Below, one piece after another: positions 8,652 through 17,598 of a stretch of 64,000 nucleotides of DNA (position 1 is its first letter; the number at the start of each line of letters is the position of its first letter). The DNA lies in the NCBI RefSeq assembly GCF_030623445.1, contig NZ_CP130613.1, positions 1,984,001 to 2,048,000 of the forward strand. Reading direction: 5' to 3'. Below the pieces are notes generated by a model. That model was not told the origin of the DNA. It worked only from the letters and a program-made list of their open reading frames with translations, and ran no database searches. A program made the translations under genes and the position numbers. The stretch is from Pseudogemmatithrix spongiicola (GTDB lineage: Bacteria > Gemmatimonadota > Gemmatimonadetes > Gemmatimonadales > Gemmatimonadaceae).

Positions 8652-9572
8652 TCAGGGCGTCGCGGAGCGTCCGCCCCGCCCGAACGCCAGCGTGAATCCC
8701 GCGACCAGCCCTGCCCAGGTCGCGCGTCGCTCGGCGGCCGGAGCAGTGACGAGCCGAATCGCACGCGTGGCGAGGGTGTAGGTCATCGCCGTGACGAAGC
8801 GAAGCCCGCGAAAGTGCTTACGAATGAAGTACACGCGACTTCGATTCGCGTGAAACGCCGTGAACGGAGAGCGGGCACCAGCAGTCGATCCGCCGACCTT
8901 GTGCGCCACGCGACTACTCGGCACGACCACAATCTCGACACCGGCCGCGCCACAGCGCAGCGCGAAGTCGACATCGTCGTAATACACGAAGTAGGCCTCA
9001 TCCATGTGGCCGACATGCGCGAACACTTCGGCGTGCACGAGCAGGAAGCAGGTCGAGGAGTACTGGGTGGGGATCGCTGCGGGCGCAGCCGCCGACGGCG
9101 ACGTCTCGGCGTGCAGGACACGCGCCGTCCACGGGCGCACCTCGCCGCCGGCGTACCACGTCTCGCCCGAATCGGCGTACAGGATGTGGGGCGTCGCCGC
9201 ACGGCGCCAATCGCGGACCTGGGCAAGCAGTGGCGCCAGCGTGTCCGCGGCGAATGCGACGTCGTTGTTCGCAAGCAGCACGTGCGAACAGGCGTCGCGC
9301 AGCGCGAGCACGATGCCTTGGTTGTTGCCTCGCGCAATTCCGACGTTCTCGGCGTTCGCCACGAACTCGCCGGGGATGCCATGCTCCGCTGCAAGCGCGC
9401 GGAGCCGCGTCAGTCCGTCCGCGGTTGGGCTGTTGTCGATGGCGTAGAGCCGCAGGCGGACATCGCGCTGCGCAGCCAATCCCGCGACGAAATCGTCGAG
9501 ATACGCATCGCTGTTGTACAGGACCGTGACGACGCCGACGACCGGGGCGTTCGGCAGCGGCTCCTCACTCAT
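8652..9572 (-). CDS. Family 2 glycosyltransferase
   Basis: The 306-residue protein has a GT-A fold beginning VVGVVTVLYNS. It carries YAIDNSPT, NVGIARGNNQGI and the LLANNDVAF nucleotide/metal region (NND in place of DxD), then EAYFVYYDDVDFALR, as in rhamnosyltransferase-like GT2 enzymes. It probably adds a sugar to a surface polysaccharide or lipid carrier; donor and acceptor are unknown. The ATG at 9572 overlaps the upstream epimerase by eight nt; a longer frame upstream has no coding support. Confidence 0.85.
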   Translation of the reverse strand: MSEEPLPNAPVVGVVTVLYNSDAYLDDFVAGLAAQRDVRLRLYAIDNSPTADGLTRLRALAAEHGIPGEFVANAENVGIARGNNQGIVLALRDACSHVLLANNDVAFAADTLAPLLAQVRDWRRAATPHILYADSGETWYAGGEVRPWTARVLHAETSPSAAAPAAIPTQYSSTCFLLVHAEVFAHVGHMDEAYFVYYDDVDFALRCGAAGVEIVVVPSSRVAHKVGGSTAGARSPFTAFHANRSRVYFIRKHFRGLRFVTAMTYTLATRAIRLVTAPAAERRATWAGLVAGFTLAFGRGGRSATP

Positions 9573-10719
9573 GGTGCGCGCGGGCGCCCCGCAGCATTCC
9601 GCGAGCCCCGAGCTCCTCGAGGCTTCGCTCGTAGCCATCGGAGCCGGGCCCCTGCTCCCGTACCCATGCGACGAAGCGCCGCAAACCCTCCTCGAACGTC
9701 ACCGTCGGGACGTAGCCGAGCGCCTGGCGTGCGCGGCTCAGGTCCGCGCAGTTGTGGCGGATGTCGCCCAAGCGGTACCGGCCGGAGATGCGCAGCTCAG
9801 GCTCACACCCCAGCGCCGCCGCGAGCCCGCGTGCGGCCTGCAAGACGCTGGTGCGCGTTCCGGAGCCGATCCCGATAACATGGTTGTTCGCCGCGTCGCG
9901 CTCGAGGGCTGCGGTTGTCGCCGCGACAACATCGTCGATGAACACGAAGTCACGACTCTCCTCGCCGTCCTCGAACACTTCGATGCCGCGCCCGGAGAGC
10001 AGGCGCGTCGAGAAGATCGAGAGCAATCCCGTGTACGGGTTGGAGAGCGATTGGCCCGGGCCGTAGACGTTTTGGTACCTCAGCGCGACGAACGCGCGCC
10101 CGAGCGCCGCGCAACCCGTCGTCACCAGCTGCTCCTGCGCTTGCTTCGTGATGCCGTACACCGATGTAGGCTGAAACGGCGCCGACTCGTCCGTCGGCAC
10201 GGACTCAAGCTCCTCGCCAGTTGTCTCGCAGTACAATCCGAAGCGGCCTTGGGAGAGGTCGCGGTCCCGCCGGCTGGGCGGGAACACGATGCGACCGGCA
10301 CCGTCGCGATAGGCGCCTTCCCCGATGACGGCGCGGGACGACGAGACGACGACTTTCGAGACCGAGTTCCGCAGCGTCCCGAGTGCGTCCAACATCAGGG
10401 CGGTTCCGCTGACATTGACCTGCACGTAGCGGTCGCTCTCGTACATCGACTGCCCGGTACCTGTCTCGGCCGCCAGGTGGACGACGGCGTCCTGCCCCGC
10501 AATCGCCTGCCGCCAAACCTCGGGATCGGTGACCGACCCGACCACCAGTTCCACCTCGGCGCGCAGTTGCTGCAGCGGTCCGGGGCGCGTCAGTGCGTCT
10601 GGCCCGTGGATCTGCGGGGACAGATTATCGAGGACTCGCACCGCGTGTCCGCGGCTGACGAGGTGCCGCGACAATCGCGCGCCGATGAATCCAGCGCCCC
10701 CAGTGACCAGGACTCGCAT
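9565..10719 (-). CDS. NAD-dependent epimerase, dTDP-rhamnose 4-epimerase-like subfamily
   Basis: The 384-residue extended SDR has TGGAGFIGARL for NAD binding, a catalytic Ser run (SSS at about 126-128), and YxxxK at Tyr188-Lys192 (VYGITK). About 60 residues separate the Ser and Tyr motifs, against the usual ~24. This insertion (around RDRDLSQGRF and EELESVPTDE) resembles the one in dTDP-L-rhamnose 4-epimerase-like proteins, which often carry Cys pairs there; here only one Cys remains. It is coupled to the GT2 gene, suggesting a shared glycan. Confidence 0.75.
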   Translation of the reverse strand: MRVLVTGGAGFIGARLSRHLVSRGHAVRVLDNLSPQIHGPDALTRPGPLQQLRAEVELVVGSVTDPEVWRQAIAGQDAVVHLAAETGTGQSMYESDRYVQVNVSGTALMLDALGTLRNSVSKVVVSSSRAVIGEGAYRDGAGRIVFPPSRRDRDLSQGRFGLYCETTGEELESVPTDESAPFQPTSVYGITKQAQEQLVTTGCAALGRAFVALRYQNVYGPGQSLSNPYTGLLSIFSTRLLSGRGIEVFEDGEESRDFVFIDDVVAATTAALERDAANNHVIGIGSGTRTSVLQAARGLAAALGCEPELRISGRYRLGDIRHNCADLSRARQALGYVPTVTFEEGLRRFVAWVREQGPGSDGYERSLEELGARGMLRGARAHHE

Positions 10720-10834
10720 GCGTCGAAAGGTTCAGATCGAGTGAGCCCGGGCGCACCATCGGAAGTCCCCGGCGGGGCCAGGGGCGGGCAACTCCGGAAT
10801 GATTGATAGCGCGGACGGGCCCCGCAAGCCCGCA

Positions 10835-11308
10835 CTACGCGGACGCGGTCGCCGTCCCCGGCATCCGCCTCATGACCACCGCATCCTCCACCGGCTTCGA
10901 GTAGTACCCCTTTCGCCGCGCGATTTCCACGAAGCCAAAGGCCCGATACAACGCGATCGCCGGTGCATTCGACTCGCGCACCTCGAGGAAGACCTGGGTC
11001 CGCGCGTACCCGCCGACGGCCTTGATGAAATCGTCCAGCAGCAGTCGGCCGATACCCTGCCCACGGGCCTCTGGGGCGACCGCGAGGTTCGCGAGCTCCG
11101 CTTCGTCATCGATGCGACGTCCTACCCAGTAGCCGACGACGCTGCCGGCCCGCTCGGCCACCCAACAGTCCGGGCGCGACCCGTCACACAGCTCGACGAA
11201 GGAGTGCGTCGGCCATGGATCGGGAAAGCAGGCGCGCTCAATCTGGAAGAGGCGCCCTGCGTCGTCCCGCACAGGGGCGCGGATGACCACGGCAGCCGGG
11301 CCGCTCAT
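10835..11308 (-). CDS. rimI: Ribosomal-protein-alanine N-acetyltransferase RimI
   Basis: The 157-residue GNAT protein carries the acetyl-CoA motif NLAVAPEARGQGIGRLLLD and the C-terminal ESNAPAIALYRAFGF typical of RimI. RimI acetylates the N-terminal Ala of ribosomal protein S18. The ATG at 11308 overlaps the tsaB stop (ATGA). The rimI-tsaB-tsaE neighbourhood is a common bacterial arrangement, which strengthens the call. Confidence 0.9.
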   Translation of the reverse strand: MSGPAAVVIRAPVRDDAGRLFQIERACFPDPWPTHSFVELCDGSRPDCWVAERAGSVVGYWVGRRIDDEAELANLAVAPEARGQGIGRLLLDDFIKAVGGYARTQVFLEVRESNAPAIALYRAFGFVEIARRKGYYSKPVEDAVVMRRMPGTATASA

Positions 11309-11994
11309 CCCAGCGGCCTCCCGTGTGCGGCCTCCCACTTCACCTGCGCCTCGGCGAGCCGGCCGTACATCGGCTCCCACGTGGCGAGGTCCGCCGGCGC
11401 GGCGGCCGCGAGCGACAGACAGCGCCGCACCCCTCGGGCATGCGGATGAGCGCGATGCGCCGCAGTCGGGCCGATCGGCAGCGCCTCAAGCTCCGCGGCA
11501 CGCTCGGCGACCGCGTCGGCGCGCACCAGGCCCAGATGCTCGACCCGCGTGGCCACGCCCTCGGCACCGACGCTCACCAGCGCGGCGTAGCACTCGCCGC
11601 GAAGGGCATCGAGCGTCGACAACCAGCGCGTCCCCGCCGCTGCCGTCGACGCATCCGCGGCTACCGTGAGCGCGAGCGACGAGACGCTGAACAGCGGGAC
11701 TCCCCGCGCATGCGCGATACCCTTGGCCGTCGCTCCGACGACGCGCAGCGCGGTGAAGCTGCCTGGCCCGGCACCGACCACGAGGCTATCGATCGCGTGC
11801 ATGGGCGTGGCACAGTCCGCCAGCAACCCGAGCAGCGCGGGAAAGAAGGTCTCGTCGCGGTCGCTTCGCATGATGACATCCCGCGAGTCCACGAGCGCGC
11901 CATCCCGCAGCAGCGCGATGGTCCCGTCGCCCATCGCGGCGTCCATGGCGAGCACGACGCCGCGGGCTGGCGTCGGCGGCGATCCGACGCTCAT
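11305..11994 (-). CDS. tsaB: tRNA t6A biosynthesis protein TsaB
   Basis: The 229-residue ASKHA-fold protein has the TsaB signature GAGPGSFTALRVVGATAKGIA after an N-terminal VLAMDAAMGDGTIAL. TsaB is the dimerisation partner of TsaD in N6-threonylcarbamoyladenosine synthesis on ANN-decoding tRNAs. The ATG at 11994 overlaps the tsaE stop (ATGA); an upstream in-frame codon would add six residues. tsaD is not in the window. Confidence 0.93.
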   Translation of the reverse strand: MSVGSPPTPARGVVLAMDAAMGDGTIALLRDGALVDSRDVIMRSDRDETFFPALLGLLADCATPMHAIDSLVVGAGPGSFTALRVVGATAKGIAHARGVPLFSVSSLALTVAADASTAAAGTRWLSTLDALRGECYAALVSVGAEGVATRVEHLGLVRADAVAERAAELEALPIGPTAAHRAHPHARGVRRCLSLAAAAPADLATWEPMYGRLAEAQVKWEAAHGRPLG

Positions 11995-12419
11995 GCCTCG
12001 GCTCCCGTCCAATGCAAGCGCCGCTTCGCCACGTCCCCCGGCATGTGCTCAAGTCGCAGCGCGACGCGGCTCGGCGGCAGCGACGACTCCGCGACCTCCG
12101 GCCACTCGATCAAGACGACGCCCCCCGACCGCAGCGCATCGTCGAGCCCGACCTGCGGCAGTTCCGCGGCGCTGCGAAGACGATACAGATCGAAATGCCA
12201 GATCGGACCACGCGGTGACTCGTAGCGATGCGCGATGCCATACGTCGGGCTCGTCACATCGTCGCGCACACCGAGTCCCGCCGCGATGGCCTGCACGAGC
12301 GTGGTCTTCCCGGCTCCCAGGTCGCCGCTGAGCGTGATGACGGCGCCGCCCGTGGCCCTGCCGCCCAATGCACGGCCCCACGCGACCAACTCATCGCGCG
12401 TCAACTCAGCGACGGGCAC
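11991..12419 (-). CDS. tsaE: tRNA t6A biosynthesis ATPase TsaE
   Basis: The 142-residue P-loop protein has Walker [13 protein letters not shown], the family stretch [18 protein letters not shown] and the LIEWPE segment. TsaE energises the TsaBD complex. The start is uncertain: a GTG at 12419 overlaps the end of uvrB by 14 nt and gives [11 protein letters not shown]; a TTG at 12404, just past the uvrB stop, would drop five residues. Either way the gene is coupled to uvrB upstream and tsaB downstream. Confidence 0.93.
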   Translation of the reverse strand: MPVAELTRDELVAWGRALGGRATGGAVITLSGDLGAGKTTLVQAIAAGLGVRDDVTSPTYGIAHRYESPRGPIWHFDLYRLRSAAELPQVGLDDALRSGGVVLIEWPEVAESSLPPSRVALRLEHMPGDVAKRRLHWTGAEA

Positions 12420-14460
12420 GACCGGACTTTGCGGCGTTGTCCCCCATCGCCGCCTTGAGGTCGAACAGCTCATCGCGCAGCCGGGCGGCCGTCTCGAAAT
12501 CGAGATTCTTCGCCGCCGCGCGCATCTCCTCCTCGAGCCGCTGCACGAGACCGGGCAGGTCATCCGTGCCGTAGGCCCGCTGTGCTTCCGCGACCTTCTT
12601 CTGCTTCTTGCCGCGCGTGCGCGCGTCCTCGCGCGCCTCGCTGCCCTCGCGCGCGTCCGCCACGCGGGTCGAGAACCGCACTTGGTCCAACGACTTGTGC
12701 ACGCCCGCGGGCACGATGCCGTGTACGCGGTTGAAGGCCTCCTGCACCGTGCGGCGCCGCGAGGTCTCGTCGAGGCAGCGCTGCATCGAGCCGGTGACCC
12801 TGTCCGCGTAGAAGATCGCGCGGCCGTCCACGTGGCGCGCGGCGCGGCCCACCGTCTGGATCAGCGAGCGATCGGAACGCAGGAAGCCCTCTTGGTCCGC
12901 ATCGAGGATCGCCACCAGCGACACCTCGGGCAGGTCGAGGCCTTCGCGGAGGAGGTTGATGCCGATCAAGACGTCGAACTCGCCCAGCCGCAGGCCGCGG
13001 ACGATCTCCATGCGCTCGATGGCGTCGATGTCGGCGTGCATGTAGCGCACCCGCACGCCGACCTGCGAGAGATAGTCGGTGAGGTCCTCGGCCATGCGCT
13101 TCGTCAGCGTCGTGACCAGCACGCGCTCCCCCTTCTTCTCGCGCAGGCGGATCTCGTGCAGCAGGTCGTCCACCTGCCCCTTCACCGGCCGGATCTCGAT
13201 CACCGGGTCGAGCAGTCCCGTGGGCCGGATCACCTGCTCCACCACCACGCCATCGGAGAGCTTGAGCTCGAGATCGCCCGGCGTCGCGCTCACGTTGATG
13301 GCCCGCGGCGTCAGCGCGAGGAACTCGTCGAACATCAACGGCCGGTTGTCGAGCGCGCTGGGCAGGCGGAATCCGTACTCGACCAAGGTCGTCTTGCGCG
13401 CGCGGTCGCCGTTGAACATGCCACCGATCTGCGGCAGCGTCACATGCGACTCGTCCACCACGACGAGGAAGTCGTCAGGGAAGTAGTCGAAGAGCACCGC
13501 CGGCCGCGACCCCGGTTCCCGTCCGGCGAGGATGCGCGAATAGTTCTCGATGCCCGGGCAGGTGCCGATCTCGAGCAGCATCTCGATGTCGAAGTTCGTG
13601 CGGCTCTCCAGCCGCTGGGCCTCGAGCAGCTTGCCCGCCTCCTTCAGGGCCCGCAACCGCTCCACGAGCTCGGCCCGAATCTCCTTGACGGCGCGCTCGA
13701 TGGTCGGACGGTTGGTGACGAAGTGCTTGGCCGGATAGACGGCCGTGCGCTGCAACGGCGCGATGGTCTGGCCCGTGAGCGGATCGATCTTGCTGATCTT
13801 CTCGATCTCGTCACCGAACATCTCGATGCGCACGGCCTGCTCCTCGTAGGCCGGCAGCACCTCGACCGTGTCGCCGCGGACGCGGAAGGTGCCGCGCTCG
13901 AAGCTCACGTCGTTGCGGCCGTACTGGATGGCCACCAACGCCTTGAGGATCGCGTCGCGCGCGATCGTCTGTCCGACGTGCAGCTGCACCATGTTCGCGC
14001 GGTACTGCTCGGGATCGCCCAGGCCGTAGATGGCCGACACCGTCGCGACGATGATGACGTCGTCGCGTTCCATGAGCGACGAGGTCGCGCGCAGGCGCAG
14101 CCGGTCGATGTCCTCGTTGATCGAGGCGTCCTTCTCGATGTAGGTGTCCGACGAGGGGACGTACGCTTCCGGCTGGTAGTAGTCGTAGTACGAGATGAAG
14201 TACTCGACCGCATTGTTCGGGAAGAAGCCCTTCAGCTCGCCGTACAGCTGCGCGGCCAGCGTCTTGTTGTGCGAGAGGACCAACGCCGGCTTTCCCCAGG
14301 CTTGGATGACGTTGGCCATCGTCATCGTCTTGCCCGAACCCGTGACGCCGAGCAGCGTCTGGAAGCGATCGCCGCGCTTCAGGCCCGCGACCAGCTCCGC
14401 GATGGCGCGGGGCTGGTCGCCGGCGGGGGAGAAGGGAGCCTTGAGGTCGAAGGAAGACAT
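12406..14460 (-). CDS. uvrB: Excinuclease ABC subunit B (UvrB)
   Basis: The 684-residue DNA repair helicase has Walker [16 protein letters not shown] and the damage-sensing beta-hairpin region ([19 protein letters not shown]). DEF and helicase motifs include VGRAARH. The C-terminal UVR motif ([24 protein letters not shown] as a two-part helix) binds UvrC. Length is typical. It is the core nucleotide-excision repair loader. A family II palindrome sits immediately upstream of its ATG, and tsaE overlaps its 3' end. Confidence 0.97.
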   Translation of the reverse strand: MSSFDLKAPFSPAGDQPRAIAELVAGLKRGDRFQTLLGVTGSGKTMTMANVIQAWGKPALVLSHNKTLAAQLYGELKGFFPNNAVEYFISYYDYYQPEAYVPSSDTYIEKDASINEDIDRLRLRATSSLMERDDVIIVATVSAIYGLGDPEQYRANMVQLHVGQTIARDAILKALVAIQYGRNDVSFERGTFRVRGDTVEVLPAYEEQAVRIEMFGDEIEKISKIDPLTGQTIAPLQRTAVYPAKHFVTNRPTIERAVKEIRAELVERLRALKEAGKLLEAQRLESRTNFDIEMLLEIGTCPGIENYSRILAGREPGSRPAVLFDYFPDDFLVVVDESHVTLPQIGGMFNGDRARKTTLVEYGFRLPSALDNRPLMFDEFLALTPRAINVSATPGDLELKLSDGVVVEQVIRPTGLLDPVIEIRPVKGQVDDLLHEIRLREKKGERVLVTTLTKRMAEDLTDYLSQVGVRVRYMHADIDAIERMEIVRGLRLGEFDVLIGINLLREGLDLPEVSLVAILDADQEGFLRSDRSLIQTVGRAARHVDGRAIFYADRVTGSMQRCLDETSRRRTVQEAFNRVHGIVPAGVHKSLDQVRFSTRVADAREGSEAREDARTRGKKQKKVAEAQRAYGTDDLPGLVQRLEEEMRAAAKNLDFETAARLRDELFDLKAAMGDNAAKSGRARR

Positions 14461-14466
14461 TCAACT

Positions 14467-14539
14467 GCAGTGGTGAGTCGGGAGTCGGGAGTTGGGAGGG
14501 CGCGCCTCTTACCACTCACCACTACCGACTCGCAACTGC
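14467..14539. repeat. Palindromic repeat, family II, copy F
   Basis: Two 32-nt arms (left GCAGTGGTGAGTCGGGAGTC..., right ending GACTCGCAACTGC) pair imperfectly around a nine-nt loop. The arms are built from an AGT(T/C)GGG unit. The element starts two nt after the TAG of the membrane-protein gene (minus strand) and ends just before the uvrB ATG. A related copy lies at 36691-36763. Confidence 0.8.
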
Positions 14540-14541
14540 TC

Positions 14542-14988
14542 CTAGTTCATCCCGGGGAACAGCGCCCGCTGCCACGGGATCCCCGCGAGAATCACGACCA
14601 TCGTGATCACCGCGAAGGTGAGCCCCAGCTTGTGCTTGGCGGCATCCGTCGCGCGGTTCTTGGCGACGATGCTGCCGACGGTGATGAGGATCGCCGCGAG
14701 CACCATCAGCGTGGGGTGCTCCACGACCACCTGGCGCAACGCGCGGTCGGCCATCGTCGCTTCCATGTCACGCATCGCGGCCTGGACGATCGGGCTGTTC
14801 ATCAGCAGCAGCAGGCCGATCAGCAGCTGGAGGTGCACCGTGCCCATGAACATCGACAGGGACTTGCGCGCGGCGGCAAAGGGCGTGGCGCCGCCGAGTC
14901 CCTGCGCGGTGCGCACGATGGCGAGCACGCCGAGCACGAGGACGACCCAGCGGAGGAGATTGTGCGTGTGGAGGAGGGCGCTATGCAT
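14542..14988 (-). CDS. Small four-helix membrane protein of unknown function
   Basis: The 148-residue protein opens MHSALLHTHNLLRWVVLV and has four predicted membrane helices: about 12-30, 48-66, 90-110 and 124-142. His residues lie at the N-terminus and before helix three (VVVEHPTLM). The pattern of an HxHxxLRW start is one I associate with a conserved uncharacterised membrane family in Bacteroidota and relatives, but no role is known to me. The ATG at 14988 was chosen because upstream codons are Arg-rich and non-coding in character. Confidence 0.7.
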   Translation of the reverse strand: MHSALLHTHNLLRWVVLVLGVLAIVRTAQGLGGATPFAAARKSLSMFMGTVHLQLLIGLLLLMNSPIVQAAMRDMEATMADRALRQVVVEHPTLMVLAAILITVGSIVAKNRATDAAKHKLGLTFAVITMVVILAGIPWQRALFPGMN

Positions 14989-15097
14989 TGGCGGCGGAGG
15001 ACGGGGGACGGACGCTTCGCGAGCGAGCCTACGCAATGTAGCAAAGGTGGGGCGCTGGCGGACTTGAGGAGTCGCGGATTGCGCGCGGTCGGGGGCA

Positions 15098-15151
15098 GGC
15101 CACGCCCTGCGGGACCTGACCGCTTCGCGCACGGTCCCTTCGGGCGTGGCC
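15098..15151. repeat. Nested inverted repeat (hairpin) downstream of spoT
   Basis: GGCCACGCCC at 15098-15107 pairs perfectly with GGGCGTGGCC at 15142-15151. Inside it, GGGACC (15111-15116) pairs with GGTCCC (15133-15138). It begins about 60 nt after the spoT stop codon on the minus strand. There is no T-run, so a classical intrinsic terminator is not supported. The rest of the 222-nt gap shows nothing else recognisable. Confidence 0.6.
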
Positions 15152-15210
15152 TTCCCCCTCCCAGCCCAGCTCAGGCGCGCCCCGGCATGCCGCCGCAGAG
15201 CCGTGCGCGA

Positions 15211-17397
15211 CTATTCCTCGTCCGCCGACAGGCGCTCGCGCCGCGCCACCTCGCTCACGCCCTTCACGCGCCGCGCGGCCTTCACGATGCGCTCCAGATG
15301 CGCGAGGTTCTCGACCTCAACAAGGGCCGCGCCGCTCACACGGCCGTCGGTCGTCTTCAGCTCGAGCGAACGGATGTCGGTCCCCGTGCCGCTGACGGCG
15401 GCTGCCAGGTCGGCGTACAGCCCGCGCCGATCACTGCCTTCGATGGCCAGGCGCACGGTGAACCGCTCACCGGCGGTCTCCTGCCAATCGATCTCCAGCC
15501 GGCGCTCCGGCTCGTGCACCAGGAACAGCAGGTTCGGGCAGTCCCCACGATGGATGCTCACGCCGCGGCCGCGCGTGACGTACCCCACGACCTGGTCGCC
15601 CGGCACGGGCTGGCAGCACTGCGCGTAGCGCACCAGCAGTCCGTCGGCGCCCTGGATCTTGATGCCCTTCGACGTGCGCGGGCCGCGCATGCGGTCGATG
15701 AGTCGCTCGATCGGGCTGGGCTTGAGCGCCGCCGCGTCCGCTTCGTCGAGGTCCGGGTAGATCGCCTTCAGCAGCTGCGTCACCGTGATGTCGCCGCTGC
15801 CGATGCTCGCGAAGATGTGGTCGGGGCCGTTGAGCTTGAGTGCCTCCACGCCGCGCGCCAGCTCCGCGTCGGTGAGCCTCGCGTGCTTGCGCCGGCGCAG
15901 CTCGCGGTCGAGGATCTCCTGGCCGACCGTGATGAAGGTCTTCTGCTCCTCGAGCCGCAGCCACTGCCGGATCTTGTGTCGCGCGCGACCCGTGCGCACA
16001 TGGGCCAACCAGTCGCGACTCGGGCGCGCACTCGGGGCCCGGATGATCTCCACGGTCTCCGAGTTCCGCAGCTCGCGTGAGAGCGGCACGATGCGCCCGT
16101 TCACGCGCGCGCCCTGCGTGTGCAGGCCCAGCTGCGTGTGCACGGCGAACGCGAAGTCGATCGGCGTCGCGCCCTTCGGCAACTGGATCACGTCGCCGTT
16201 GGGCGTGAAGACGAAGATCTCGTCCTGGTAGAGGTCGAGCTTGAGGAACTCGAGGAACTGATCCGGCGTCTCGGCGTCGAGCTGCAGCTCGAGGACCTGT
16301 CGGAACCACGCGAGGTGGCGGTCGAGGTCCTTGCCCCCCTTCCCTTCGGCCTTGTACACCCAGTGCGCCGCGATGCCGTACTCCGCCGTGCGATGCATCT
16401 CGCGCGTACGGATCTGGATCTCGAACAGCGTCCCGCGCGGCCCGAACACCGTCGTGTGCAGCGACTGGTAGCCGTTGCTCTTGGGCGACGCGATGTAGTC
16501 CTTGATGCGTTCCTGGAGCGGCGTCCAAGCCCCGTGGATCACGCCGAGTGCGTGGTAGCATTCGGGGATGTTCTCGACCAGCACGCGGATCGCGTACAGG
16601 TCGTAGATCTCGTCGTAGGGCTTGGCCCGCTTCTCCATCTTCTTCTGGATGGACCAGAGGTGCTTGGGCCGCCCGCTGACCTCGTGCACCACGACGCCCG
16701 CTTCACGCAGTCGCCGCTCCAGGGGCTCGGCCATCTCGCTGGTCAGCTTGTCGCGGTCGGCGCGCGTCTGCGCCACCATCCTCGCGAGCGCGCGGTACTC
16801 GTCCGGCTCCAGCCACTTGAACGCGAGATCTTCGAGCTCCGCCTTCACGGAGTTGAGGCCGAAACGGTGCGCCATCGGCGCGTACAGGTCGCGCGTCTCC
16901 ATGGCGATGCGCTGCCGCTTCTCCTCCGGCATCCACTCCAGCGTGCGCATGTTGTGCAGCCGGTCCGCCAGCTTCACGAGGATCACGCGCACGTCCTTGG
17001 CGACCGAGAGCAGCAGCTTGCGGTAGCTCTCGACCTGCCGCTCCTCGCGGGAGGCCATCGGCAGGTGGCCGATCTTCGTGAGCCCGTCGACGATCTGCGC
17101 GACTTCGCGGCCGAACTCGCGCTCGACATCCTCCACGGAGTGCGCCGTATCCTCGACCACGTCGTGGATGAGCCCGCTCGCCACGGTGATCGAGTCGAGC
17201 TGCAGCTCGGCGAGGATCTTCGCCACCTGCACGCAGTGCGTGACGTAGGGATCGCCGTTGCGCCGCGTCTGCCCCGCGTGCGCGCGCTCGCTGAAGCGAT
17301 ACGCCTTCGCGAGCAGGTCCATGTCCAAGCGCCCCGACGCCTGTTCGGACGTCAGGTCCCAGCCGGGGATGAGGTCGGTGAGGACGGGGGCGGACAC
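15211..17397 (-). CDS. spoT: Bifunctional (p)ppGpp synthetase/hydrolase (RelA/SpoT family)
   Basis: The 728-residue protein has an intact HD hydrolase domain (YVTHCVQVAK, then GLIHDVVEDT at about residue 75-84), the synthetase domain (YDLYAIR, SNGYQSLHT), a TGS domain (IFVFTPNGDVIQLP) and a C-terminal ACT domain after QCCQPVPGDQ. The RIKD segment before YIASPKSNGYQ matches the basic RxKD type of bifunctional enzymes rather than the acidic type of RelA. The start is a GTG at 17397; the open frame upstream lies in a palindromic repeat. This appears to be a long Rsh enzyme able to make and degrade the alarmone. Confidence 0.94.
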   Translation of the reverse strand: MSAPVLTDLIPGWDLTSEQASGRLDMDLLAKAYRFSERAHAGQTRRNGDPYVTHCVQVAKILAELQLDSITVASGLIHDVVEDTAHSVEDVEREFGREVAQIVDGLTKIGHLPMASREERQVESYRKLLLSVAKDVRVILVKLADRLHNMRTLEWMPEEKRQRIAMETRDLYAPMAHRFGLNSVKAELEDLAFKWLEPDEYRALARMVAQTRADRDKLTSEMAEPLERRLREAGVVVHEVSGRPKHLWSIQKKMEKRAKPYDEIYDLYAIRVLVENIPECYHALGVIHGAWTPLQERIKDYIASPKSNGYQSLHTTVFGPRGTLFEIQIRTREMHRTAEYGIAAHWVYKAEGKGGKDLDRHLAWFRQVLELQLDAETPDQFLEFLKLDLYQDEIFVFTPNGDVIQLPKGATPIDFAFAVHTQLGLHTQGARVNGRIVPLSRELRNSETVEIIRAPSARPSRDWLAHVRTGRARHKIRQWLRLEEQKTFITVGQEILDRELRRRKHARLTDAELARGVEALKLNGPDHIFASIGSGDITVTQLLKAIYPDLDEADAAALKPSPIERLIDRMRGPRTSKGIKIQGADGLLVRYAQCCQPVPGDQVVGYVTRGRGVSIHRGDCPNLLFLVHEPERRLEIDWQETAGERFTVRLAIEGSDRRGLYADLAAAVSGTGTDIRSLELKTTDGRVSGAALVEVENLAHLERIVKAARRVKGVSEVARRERLSADEE

Positions 17398-17435
17398 CCT
17401 CGGTATATCGCGGGTTCGCGCAGTCGGGTCAACTG

Positions 17436-17598
17436 CGGGGGAGAGGGGGGCACGGGCGGAGGGGGGACGAGGGGATACGGGATACGGGAGAGGAGGGGGA
17501 GACGTCTCACGGACGTCCCACATCTCCCCCCCGTCGCCCTCATCACTTCTACCCTCGTCCCAACCCCCGCCCCTGCCCCCGTCTCCCCTCTCCCACCG
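17436..17598. repeat. Long palindromic repeat, family I, copy B
   Basis: A diverged family I copy has a G-rich left arm (GGGGGAGAGGGGGGCACGGG...) and a C-rich right arm ending CCCGTCTCCCCTCTCCCACC. The arms meet around GACGTCTCACGGACGTC. It abuts the radC stop codon (17599) and fills the space up to the spoT start region. Low-complexity open frames across it are artefacts of composition. Confidence 0.8.

Noticed and set aside
14467-14539. CRISPR array from the AGTTGGG units
   Set aside because: There is a single palindrome with diverged units, no regular spacers and no cas genes nearby.
12235-16080. A 1281-codon plus-strand open frame
   Set aside because: It lies opposite uvrB, the small membrane-protein gene and spoT, is Arg/His/Leu-rich with no domain, and reflects the third-position GC bias of the minus-strand genes.
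17398-17523. Longer N-terminus for the Rsh (spoT) protein
   Set aside because: The added residues are Pro/Arg low complexity from repeat B; the GTG at 17397 fits the family.
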